Assembly: GCA_014381945.1 (NCBI GenBank)
Contig: JACNKQ010000045.1
Span: 1-39,035, forward strand
From: Actinomycetota bacterium
GTDB taxonomy: Bacteria > Actinomycetota > Acidimicrobiia > Acidimicrobiales > MedAcidi-G1
Length of the DNA: 39,035 nt
Direction of reading: 5' to 3'
Position numbers and translations under genes: made by a program. Positions 28,915 to 35,318 of the stretch are shown piece after piece (position 1 is the first letter of the stretch; each line of letters opens with the position of its first letter). The notes beneath the pieces were generated by a model. The model was given only the letters and a program-made list of their open reading frames with translations. It had not been told where the DNA came from and searched no databases.

Positions 28915-29880
28915 ATGCGTACGGGGGTCAGCGAGGTGTCATCGAGGTTGAGGATCTGGTGGGTCTTGGGTTTCGTGTTGGCCGTCGCGGTCGTAGCGGG
29001 TGGTTGTGTCCGACACTCCTCGGGTGAGGGCGATGAGCCAGGCACGATCACGAGCGAAGAACGCACTGCTGATGATGGGTCGTTCGAACCGCTGCTGCTC
29101 CCTTGGGAGCAACAGCGGTTTCTCATCATCGCCGAGGAGACACTGATCTCTCGCTGCATGGGGGAATCCGGATTCGTCTACGAAGTCATCGAACCTCCCC
29201 TGGTGATGCCGGCGCGTGACGCACGCGGGAGGGCGTTCGGATCGGACGATGTAGGAGAGCTCAAGCTTGAGGGTTATGGACTCTCGGCGGCGGCCACCGA
29301 TTCACCGGTTGATGCCAACGCCGTTTATGTGCAGGCGTTGTCGGAGTCCGACCAGGTGCGGTTCGGAAATGCCCTGTTCGGCAGCGACGCAGACGCTCAG
29401 ACGGTCGAGGTCGGTGGTGGGATGGCCCTGTCGATCAGCATGGGGGGGTGTGTCGCCGAGGCGCGGGTGTCGCTGTTCGGTGATCAGGTCGAGTGGATCC
29501 GGCTCTTCTTCAGTATCGAGAACCGTTCCGGCGAAGTGACCAGTCGAGTACTCCAAGACCCCCTCTATATGGCTGCACTGACCAAATGGCAAGCCTGTAT
29601 GGAAAGACGAGGGTTCGCTGTCCGTGACCCGGGATCTGCTCGAGATCTTGCCGCACGCCAGTACAGCCATCTGGATTCGGTCGATGCTGCCGTGGAGGAG
29701 CGACGAATAGCGGCCGCTGACGGCGAATGCGTCGGTGAATCCAAGTTGCTCGAGGCGGCTGTCGGACTTGAAATCAGCTACATGGCCGCGCTGCTCGAGG
29801 AGCGTGCTGGAGAACTGGTCGCGTACCGGGAGTTGTTGGATGGTGCTGTCGATCGCGCAACGGCGGTGCTCGGTGGCTGA
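28915..29880 (+). CDS. Putative lipoprotein of unknown family
   Basis: 321 aa. A lipoprotein signal peptide ends in the lipobox 'VAGGC' (Cys31), after the hydrophobic stretch 'WWVLGFVLAVAVVA'. The mature part has Cys in 'SRCMGESGF', 'MGGCVAEARV', 'KWQACMERRGF' and 'DGECVGE', which could form two disulfides, and a Glu-rich helical C-terminus. Start uncertain: ATG 28915 is taken, while ATG 28891 and GTG 28936 (right before the signal peptide) are also in frame. The longer frame upstream has no support. It is the first gene of the transport operon, so it may be a periplasm-side partner or substrate-binding component. I do not recognise the family. Confidence 0.7.
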   Translation: MRTGVSEVSSRLRIWWVLGFVLAVAVVAGGCVRHSSGEGDEPGTITSEERTADDGSFEPLLLPWEQQRFLIIAEETLISRCMGESGFVYEVIEPPLVMPARDARGRAFGSDDVGELKLEGYGLSAAATDSPVDANAVYVQALSESDQVRFGNALFGSDADAQTVEVGGGMALSISMGGCVAEARVSLFGDQVEWIRLFFSIENRSGEVTSRVLQDPLYMAALTKWQACMERRGFAVRDPGSARDLAARQYSHLDSVDAAVEERRIAAADGECVGESKLLEAAVGLEISYMAALLEERAGELVAYRELLDGAVDRATAVLGG

Positions 29881-31048
29881 CCGGCGCTTCGTCGCTGTCA
29901 TCGGATTGCTAGCCCTTGTCGGAGCTGTTGCGCCCAGCTGGTGGTTGGCGGCTCGAGTTCATGCACCTGCTCGGACCGCGACGGCTGCCTGGACGCCGCC
30001 ACCTGCGATCGTGACGGCAGAAGTCGTGCGCGGACCACTGACAGCGTCCATATTCACCCGCGGGATCGTTGCTGCGCCTGGAGCTGTCGAGGTCGAGGCC
30101 GACCTCCTCGCAGGCGGTTCGCAACCGGTTGTCACCGCCACCCCCTTCGGAGTCGGAGACGAGATCCGCGAAGGCATGGTGGTGCTGGAGGTCTCTGGGC
30201 GACCGCTGATCCTGCTACAGGGTGAACTGCCCATGTGGCGAGACCTGCGCCCGGGGATGCACGGACCCGACGTAGAGCAGCTCAACAAGACTCTTGCCAG
30301 GCTCGGCTTCCTGGGCGAGGTGGCCAGTGCGGATGCCTATGGGCCTGAGACGGCGGGCGCCGTCGGTGCGATGTACGCGAGCGTCGGGTACAGACCGGTA
30401 CTGATCGGGGAGATCGACTCTGCAGGGGTGGGAACCTCCCTTGATCTGCGTGGGCGATCGGGGTCGGGAGAGGCCGTCGATGACGAAGCGATGGTGCTTC
30501 TCAGGTCGGAGATTGTTGTTGTTCCCTCCCCGAGCGCCATCCTGCTCAGCCTCCGCTATTCCAGGGGTGAGTACGTCAGTGGTCACCTGCTGACCGTCGC
30601 ATCGCTGCGTCCGATCGTCGAAGTGCACGTGGCCGAGGATCTTGTGCAGGGACTCGAAGTCGGTGCCAGATCTCGGTTCTGGAGCGAAGCGGTGCCGACG
30701 GTCGTGCACACGGGACGCATCGCCGAGATCCTTCCGGCGCTGACGACCGATCAGAAGACGGGGATAATCGGTCGCCGGGTCATCCTGCAGCCCGACGAGC
30801 CGATACCGGAACATCTGTTCTCAGGGTCTGTCACCGTGTCCGTGGAGACAGCCTCAGTTCCGGAAGCCCTCGTCGTTCCGATGACGGCTGTCAGTTCGGA
30901 TGCAGCCGGCGATACGTACGTGCTTGTCGCAACGGCCGATGGTGATCTTCAGCGTCGCCCAGTCCACGTCGAACTGGTTGCAGATGGTCTGGTTGCCGTC
31001 TCCTCGCCTCAGCTCTCGGAACTGGAGCAGGTGGTGGTGAGCCGATGA
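29873..31048 (+). CDS. HlyD/MacA-like adaptor with peptidoglycan-binding domain
   Basis: 391 aa. An N-terminal transmembrane segment (residues ~7-25) is followed by a beta-rich region ('IVTAEVVRGPLTASIFTRGIV') typical of HlyD/MacA adaptors. A PG_binding_1-like domain lies at residues ~127-172 ('MHGPDVEQLNKTLARLGFLG ... YGPETAGAVGAMY'). The C-terminal barrel ('VVHTGRIAEILPAL', 'VPEALVVPMTAVSSDAAGDTYVLVA') is again adaptor-like. It would link a MacB-type transporter to the cell wall. GTG 29873 overlaps the lipoprotein stop by 8 bp, giving tight coupling, and homology begins here. The stop overlaps the ATPase gene by 4 bp. Confidence 0.8.
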   Translation: MADRRFVAVIGLLALVGAVAPSWWLAARVHAPARTATAAWTPPPAIVTAEVVRGPLTASIFTRGIVAAPGAVEVEADLLAGGSQPVVTATPFGVGDEIREGMVVLEVSGRPLILLQGELPMWRDLRPGMHGPDVEQLNKTLARLGFLGEVASADAYGPETAGAVGAMYASVGYRPVLIGEIDSAGVGTSLDLRGRSGSGEAVDDEAMVLLRSEIVVVPSPSAILLSLRYSRGEYVSGHLLTVASLRPIVEVHVAEDLVQGLEVGARSRFWSEAVPTVVHTGRIAEILPALTTDQKTGIIGRRVILQPDEPIPEHLFSGSVTVSVETASVPEALVVPMTAVSSDAAGDTYVLVATADGDLQRRPVHVELVADGLVAVSSPQLSELEQVVVSR

Positions 31049-31731
31049 CCACCGTCATCTGCCTCCACGGAGTGTCGCGAACCTTCGAGGGTGAACCGCC
31101 AGTCGAGGTACTCGTGAACTGCGATCTCGAGGTCCATGCAGGGGAATCGGTAGCAGTCGTCGGAGCGTCAGGCGCAGGGAAATCGACCCTCCTCAACGTC
31201 CTGGGTCTGCTCGACCGGCCGACGATCGGAAAATACTGGCTCATGGGAAGAGACACGACGGCACTACACGATCATGAGAGGTCACGCTTGCGAGCGCACT
31301 GTGTGAGCTTCGTCTTCCAGGACTCGATCTTGCTACCCCACCAGTCCGTGCAGGAAAACGTGGAACTTGGCCAACTTTACAAAGGCATAGGAAGGCGAGA
31401 GCGCCGCGGTAGAGCACAAGCGGCACTGGAATGGGTCGATCTCGGCCATCGAAGGACGGCGATGCCCTACACCCTTTCAGGGGGTGAACGTCAGCGTGCA
31501 GCGATTGCGAGAGCGCTCGCCACTGTGAACCCGGTGATCCTCTGTGATGAGCCGACTGGCAATCTTGATTCGGTGGCAACCGAGCGCGTTCTTGAACTCC
31601 TCGAGAAGGCCCGGGTTCATCGTGGCGTAACGGTGGTCCTGATTACCCACGACGCCGAAGTAGCAGGTCGCTGCACTCGGCGCGTACACATTCGAGATGG
31701 CCGCCTGATCAACGATGATCGCCGGGAGTGA
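31045..31731 (+). CDS. ABC transporter ATPase, MacB/LolD type
   Basis: 228 aa. Walker A 'GASGAGKST' is at residues 40-48 and the Q-loop in 'FVFQDSILL'. The signature 'LSGGERQRAAIARAL' starts near residue 144, Walker B is 'VILCDEPTGNLDS', and the switch His is in 'VTVVLITHDAEVAG'. 'DEPTGNLD' is characteristic of the LolD/MacB/FtsE class, which couples to FtsX-type permeases and usually acts by mechanotransmission rather than direct transport across the membrane. It overlaps both neighbours by 4 bp. Confidence 0.95.
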   Translation: MTTVICLHGVSRTFEGEPPVEVLVNCDLEVHAGESVAVVGASGAGKSTLLNVLGLLDRPTIGKYWLMGRDTTALHDHERSRLRAHCVSFVFQDSILLPHQSVQENVELGQLYKGIGRRERRGRAQAALEWVDLGHRRTAMPYTLSGGERQRAAIARALATVNPVILCDEPTGNLDSVATERVLELLEKARVHRGVTVVLITHDAEVAGRCTRRVHIRDGRLINDDRRE

Positions 31732-32930
31732 ACTTGGACGGATGCTCATCGACCGTGGCAATTCGCGAGTTGATTGGCGAGGCCATGGCAGGGGTCTGGC
31801 GCCGACCGATGCGATCCGCACTGACGGCAGGCGGCGTGGCGCTTGGTGTAGCCGGGGTCGTCGCGACCATTGGGCTGGCGCTCACGGCGTCAACGCAGGT
31901 CTCGTCGAGCCTTGATCGGCTGAGGGCTACTGAGGTGTCGGTCATCGACATGAGGCCAGAACTCGGTTCTCCGTTCGGTGGCGATCTCCAGAAGCGGCTG
32001 TCCATCCTGAACGGCCTCTTGGCGGGAGGAGAGTGGTGGCGGGCCGAGGATCTTTCGGGGGGCCGAGTGCGCGCGTTGGCGACTGGGCCGGTTGCGGATT
32101 TTCCGGTGGTCGCCGTCGGGCCTGGAGCGCTCGAGGCCATGAGGCCTCAAATGTTCGCAGGTGGCGTGTTCGAGACGTGGCATCACACGGCGGGAGCACC
32201 AGTGGTCCTCCTGGGCTCGGTGGCCGCGACCAAGCTGGGTATCGGCCGTCTCGACGCTCCAACGGCGATCTGGCTCATGGGAAGGCCGTTGACAGTTGTC
32301 GGTGTGATTCAAGATGTCGAGCGCCGTCCAGAAATCCTGCTGGGACTCGTCATCCCGGCATCGCTGCAACTCGTCGGGTGGTCCGGAGGTGCGCACGACA
32401 CCCGTCAACTTCTCATCGAAACCGACCTTGGAGCCGCGAATCTCGTGGGTCGGCAACTCCCGTATGCATTGCTGCCAGCTGAAACGGATCGTCTTTTCGT
32501 CACGGTCCCCCCGGACCCCGTCGGGCTTCGAGAATCCATTCAGTCTGAATTGGTCAGTGTGCTGTTGGCCCTGGCAGCAATGTCCCTGGTGGTTGGAGCC
32601 GGGAGCATCGCTGTCACGGGCCTGGTGAGCGTTGGCGAACGGGCCAGCGAGATCGGCCTCCGTCGTGCCCTCGGGGCTCGTCGTGACCACATCCTCGTTC
32701 AGTTCTTGGTCGAGTCGTCGGTCGTCGGCACTTTCGGAGGCCTCGTCGGCTGTCTCGTTGCCCTCGGCGCTGTCTCGGTGGTGTCGCTCGCTCGTTCCTG
32801 GGTCGTGGCCATCCCTGTGGCGGTCGCACTTGTCGCGCCCCTGGTTGGTACCGCTACCGGACTCGTTGCGGGGATCCAGCCAGCGGTGCGCGCATCTCGC
32901 ATCGAGCCGGTCGAGGCTCTTCGTCGATGA
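31728..32930 (+). CDS. FtsX/MacB-type ABC permease
   Basis: 400 aa. One transmembrane helix near residues 30-52 ('MRSALTAGGVALGVAGVVATIGLALT') is followed by a ~220-residue periplasmic MacB-core domain. A C-terminal three-helix FtsX block then appears, with 'SVGERASEIGLRRALGARRDHILVQFLVESSVVGTFGGLVG' and the final 'PAVRASRIEPVEALRR'. That motif order is diagnostic of MacB-like permeases. With the ATPase, adaptor and lipoprotein it would form an envelope-spanning export or sensing machine. The GTG start overlaps the ATPase stop by 4 bp; the stop overlaps the LuxR gene by 4 bp. Confidence 0.92.
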   Translation: MNLDGCSSTVAIRELIGEAMAGVWRRPMRSALTAGGVALGVAGVVATIGLALTASTQVSSSLDRLRATEVSVIDMRPELGSPFGGDLQKRLSILNGLLAGGEWWRAEDLSGGRVRALATGPVADFPVVAVGPGALEAMRPQMFAGGVFETWHHTAGAPVVLLGSVAATKLGIGRLDAPTAIWLMGRPLTVVGVIQDVERRPEILLGLVIPASLQLVGWSGGAHDTRQLLIETDLGAANLVGRQLPYALLPAETDRLFVTVPPDPVGLRESIQSELVSVLLALAAMSLVVGAGSIAVTGLVSVGERASEIGLRRALGARRDHILVQFLVESSVVGTFGGLVGCLVALGAVSVVSLARSWVVAIPVAVALVAPLVGTATGLVAGIQPAVRASRIEPVEALRR

Positions 32931-33598
32931 GCAGCCAATGGCGGCAATCGTCGGGTGGGCTTCTTGCGCGATCTGTCTCGGGTTGTCTCTTTGGACGCCG
33001 TGTCGGTGTGCTGGTCGCGGCCGATCCGAGGAGGCCCGATGAGCGGATTGCCCAGGATTTGGCAATGGCAACTCTGGCGTACTCACTCCGAGGTGCAGTC
33101 GATGAACGCTGTTCGAGTGAGGTGATGTTCGTAATCGGGATCCGAGACGCTGCGTTCGGCGCCGGTCACGGAGCAGGCATTCCGCCCATTCAGTTGGTTG
33201 GCGATTCCATCGTGGAAACCGCGCTCGCCATTGACAGGTTCGCCCGAGGAGAGGTGTCGTGTGCCCTGTGCTTCACCGATATCGCTGAGCTCCTGTTCGC
33301 TGCTCTGGGGTCGGTGAGCCTTGGCCTTCGGGTTACTTCGCCGCAGGTGACCAGATTGGCTCAGCAGGCCACAGATATCGACCGTCGCCGAATCGCGACG
33401 CTCCACCTTCTTGCCAGCGTTAGGTCCAACGCCTCAATGGCCCGAGACATGAATGTCTCAGTCTCGACGGTCAAGAGAGAGATCGCCGAGTTATTTCGAA
33501 GCTTCGGAGTTGGCTCAAGGGCAGAGCTTGTCGCATACGCGGTCTCAGCGGGACTTGTTGCTCAGACCCATCGATCGGGGGGGGGGGGTGATCAATGA
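32927..33598 (+). CDS. LuxR-type HTH regulator with 3' G-tract
   Basis: 223 aa. The C-terminal ~65 residues are a GerE/LuxR helix-turn-helix ('RRRIATLHLLASVRSNASMARDMNVSVSTVKREIAELFRSFGVGSRAELVAYAV'). Residues ~25-140 look like a receiver-type domain but no clear phospho-Asp pattern is visible, so it may be a pseudo-receiver or ligand-binding domain. It is coupled to the permease by a 4-bp overlap and probably controls the operon. The last codons lie in a run of 12 G (33577-33588). The current frame ends SGGGGDQ. Gain of one G would stop a few codons earlier; loss of one G would extend the protein by about 20 residues. Confidence 0.8.
   Translation: MSSQWRQSSGGLLARSVSGCLFGRRVGVLVAADPRRPDERIAQDLAMATLAYSLRGAVDERCSSEVMFVIGIRDAAFGAGHGAGIPPIQLVGDSIVETALAIDRFARGEVSCALCFTDIAELLFAALGSVSLGLRVTSPQVTRLAQQATDIDRRRIATLHLLASVRSNASMARDMNVSVSTVKREIAELFRSFGVGSRAELVAYAVSAGLVAQTHRSGGGGDQ
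33577..33588 (+). repeat. 12-G homopolymer inside LuxR-type gene
   Basis: Uninterrupted G run, positions 33577-33588, spanning the fifth- and fourth-last codons region of the regulator gene. It is the longest mononucleotide tract in the window, placed so that slippage alters only the C-terminal tail. Confidence 0.9.
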
Positions 33599-33623
33599 CG
33601 CCCCTCCAGAGCCTCGGCGAACC

Positions 33624-33641
33624 TGGCTCACAGTTGAGCCA
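33624..33641 (+). terminator. Hairpin after LuxR gene
   Basis: TGGCTCA (33624-33630), loop CAGT, TGAGCCA (33635-33641): a perfect 7-bp stem 26 bp after the regulator gene. No T-run follows. It may separate the operon from the I36-like gene. Confidence 0.4.
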
Positions 33642-33730
33642 CTTGGGATCTTGTGGTGAACCCATCGGCATCGTCATCCTTGCCTCAAGACAATGCGAAG
33701 GGCACAGGTGCCCGCGCATTGACGGACCAG

Positions 33731-33736
33731 AGGAGG
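33731..33736 (+). promoter_or_regulatory. Strong Shine-Dalgarno of I36-like gene
   Basis: AGGAGG ends 6 nt before the ATG at 33743. It is a perfect site, and it decides the start of the secreted protein gene over upstream in-frame codons. Confidence 0.75.
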
Positions 33737-33742
33737 ATTCAA

Positions 33743-34129
33743 ATGTGGAAGATGCGTTTCACCTGGGTTCGTGTGCTCTCTGTGGCAGCGCTCATTGGCG
33801 TACTGCCCGTCGTCGGACCGCAGGCGGCCAGTGCACATGAGGCGGGTTGGGCGTTTTGTCCATACGGTGCATTGTGCGCCTACTGGGACAGTCACTACAG
33901 CGGCAATCGCTACCAGTTCTTCGGAACCAACTCGAGTTGGCATTCGTGGGGGATCGCAGACGACGATTCATCGTCTCGGAACAATGGTACGACTGGGATG
34001 CGAGCGAGAATATGGGAGCACACGAACTACGGGGGTCGTCAGATCGTCTGTCTGCCGAAGGGCACGAGGGTCGCCCACCACTCGCCGAACGACAAGGGTT
34101 CCTCGAACGATTGGCAGTGGTTCTGCTGA
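33743..34129 (+). CDS. Secreted peptidase-inhibitor-I36 / crystallin-like protein
   Basis: 128 aa. A Sec signal peptide ends at 'QAASA|HE' (cleavage after Ala31), giving a ~97-aa mature protein. It has four cysteines (Cys39, 45, 103, 128), enough for two disulfides. Two beta/gamma-crystallin-like repeats are seen: 'CAYWDSHYSGNRYQFF' and 'RIWEHTNYGGRQIVCL', each with the Y/W...GG/GN..Y pattern, as in the I36 family named after a Streptomyces metalloprotease inhibitor. Other members are uncharacterised secreted proteins. It is not coupled to the upstream operon (144-bp gap, own strong ribosome-binding site), but shares its direction. It could be inhibitor, bacteriocin-like effector or envelope protein; the sequence does not decide. 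Confidence 0.8.
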   Translation: MWKMRFTWVRVLSVAALIGVLPVVGPQAASAHEAGWAFCPYGALCAYWDSHYSGNRYQFFGTNSSWHSWGIADDDSSSRNNGTTGMRARIWEHTNYGGRQIVCLPKGTRVAHHSPNDKGSSNDWQWFC

Positions 34130-34179
34130 GGTCCCGCTGACGTCTGCCCGGGAACAGTTCCGAGATCACAGCACCTACC

Positions 34180-34220
34180 TGGCGCCTCGTCGAGGGGCTC
34201 GTCGAACTGGTGACCTGAGG
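34180..34220 (+). repeat. Right copy of 41-bp direct repeat (putative attR)
   Basis: It matches 27215-27255 with three mismatches and reads in frame as W-R-L-V-E-G-L-V-E-L-V-T-stop, the C-terminus of the zinc-ribbon protein. Here no upstream part of that gene exists. It is probably the displaced host end of the gene. Confidence 0.75.
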
Positions 34221-34225
34221 CGGGT

Positions 34226-35104
34226 TCAGCGCCAGGGGGAGACCGCCTTTTCGGCGATCGGGAAGATCAGCTCGTCGGCGCCGACGTCTTCGGCAGCCGC
34301 CGACCGCTCGTTGTCGGAAAGCGGGGTGTAGCCGGCTGCTGCGGCGATGGCTCGTCGTGCCGTGGCGGGGTCGCTGGGGGTGCAGAAGGCGTGGACGCCG
34401 GGGGTCGACAGTGCGAACCGGACGCCGCGCCCGATGCCCTCGTCGGTGCGCTGGGGTTCGTACCAGGTCATGGCGTCGGGCCGGCGGTCGCCCCAGGGCC
34501 GCCACGCAACGGCCTTGATGGCCATGACGCCGACATCGCGGGCGGCGCATTCGGTCAGGAGCGCCTCGGCGTCGGCCCGGTAGACGGGGTCGGCCCAGAC
34601 CCGGGGATACACGGGGAACATGACCGTGTCGACGTCGTAGCGGCGGATGGCCTCGAGGTGGGCCCGGGGGGCGCCGAGGTCGTGGCCGGTGATGCCGATG
34701 AACCGGGTCAGGCCCTGGTCGCGTGCGTCGATGATCACCTCGAAGGCCTCGGCCCTGCGGTCCAATTCGTCGATCGAGGTGACCCCGTGGGCCTGGTAGA
34801 GGTCGAGGTGGTCGATCTGGAGGCGGGTGAGCGTCTTGTCGAGGCGCTGCTGCGCCCAGCTGCGCTCGGTCTCGCCGGTCTTTCCGGCGAGGAACAGCCG
34901 GTTGCGAAGCGCCGGCAGGTGGGGCCCGACGGCCCGTTCGGCGAGTCCGTAGCCGGGGGCGATGTCGAGGTGGTTGACGCCGGCGTCGATGGCCCCGGCC
35001 ATGAACGGCCCGGCGTCCTCGGGGGAGTCGGTGGCGAAGGCGGCGCCACCCAGGATGGCGACGCTGCTGTGGTGCCCGGTGCGCCCCAGCCGTCGGGTCT
35101 CCAT
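34226..35104 (-). CDS. Aldo/keto reductase
   Basis: 292 aa. The catalytic tetrad is readable: Asp and Tyr in 'NHLDIAPGYGLAE', Lys in 'LFLAGKTGE' and His in 'DLYQAHGV'. Other AKR stretches are 'LGRTGHHSSVAILGGAAF' and 'GITGHD'. Such enzymes reduce carbonyls with NADPH; the substrate is unknown. ATG 35104 is preferred and GTG 35125 is an alternative. The still longer frame runs into the antisense of tRNA-Pro and is certainly wrong. Codon use is back to the host's high-GC type. Its stop is 5 bp from the right island repeat, so it was probably the original convergent neighbour of the zinc-ribbon gene. Confidence 0.88.
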   Translation of the reverse strand: METRRLGRTGHHSSVAILGGAAFATDSPEDAGPFMAGAIDAGVNHLDIAPGYGLAERAVGPHLPALRNRLFLAGKTGETERSWAQQRLDKTLTRLQIDHLDLYQAHGVTSIDELDRRAEAFEVIIDARDQGLTRFIGITGHDLGAPRAHLEAIRRYDVDTVMFPVYPRVWADPVYRADAEALLTECAARDVGVMAIKAVAWRPWGDRRPDAMTWYEPQRTDEGIGRGVRFALSTPGVHAFCTPSDPATARRAIAAAAGYTPLSDNERSAAAEDVGADELIFPIAEKAVSPWR

Positions 35105-35156
35105 GGCGGTGCTTTGGTCGTTCACCGCTGCATGCTCGCACGGTGATCTGGAGGCG

Positions 35157-35183
35157 TTGGCAGCGGGCCGTCGCCGGTAGGGT
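35157..35183 (+). promoter_or_regulatory. Putative promoter of tRNA-Pro
   Basis: TTGGCA (35157-35162), 15-bp spacer, TAGGGT (35178-35183), followed by the mature tRNA 13 nt later. The boxes and spacer length match those before korA. Confidence 0.5.
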
Positions 35184-35196
35184 TGCGGCTCCACAG

Positions 35197-35271
35197 CGGG
35201 CTGTGGCGCAGCTTGGTTAGCGCGTCGGTCTGGGGGACCGAAGGTCGGAGGTTCAAATCCTCTCAGCCCGA
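35197..35271 (+). tRNA. tRNA-Pro (anticodon GGG)
   Basis: 75 nt without encoded CCA. The acceptor stem is CGGGCTG with CAGCCCG and discriminator A. The D arm is GCGC...GCGC-type, and the anticodon stem-loop is TCGGT-CTGGGGG-ACCGA, giving anticodon GGG (reads CCC and CCU). The T arm GGAGG-TTCAAAT-CCTCT has one G-T pair. The tRNA 3' end abuts a tyrosine recombinase gene, the usual integration arrangement. Confidence 0.93.
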
Positions 35272-35276
35272 CAAAC

Positions 35277-35301
35277 AAATACCCTGTTTGAGCAGGTGTT
35301 T
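35277..35301. terminator. Hairpin between tRNA-Pro and integrase
   Basis: AAATACCCTG and CAGGTGTTT can pair with one bulge around loop TTTGAG. It could end transcription of the tRNA and of the convergent integrase gene, or be part of the attachment region. Confidence 0.35.
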
Positions 35302-35318
35302 CATTGCCGCTGGGGTTT

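Larger units (their letters stand above)
27256..34220. mobile_element. ~7-kb genomic island inserted in 3' end of a protein gene
   Basis: The segment between the two 41-bp repeats is visibly more A/T-rich, with more T/A-ending codons, than either flank. It carries only accessory-type genes: ECF sigma and anti-sigma-like protein, lipoprotein, adaptor, MacB-type ATPase and permease, LuxR-type regulator and a secreted I36-like protein. No integrase or transposase lies inside, so it is either a decayed element, one mobilised in trans, or a segment brought in by homologous recombination. The exact edges within the repeats cannot be fixed. Confidence 0.65.

Noticed and set aside
35105-35278. N-terminal extension of the aldo/keto reductase to 35278
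   Set aside because: Its residues ('GFEPPTFGPPDRRANQ') are the antisense of tRNA-Pro, a well-known false extension. The true start is near 35104.
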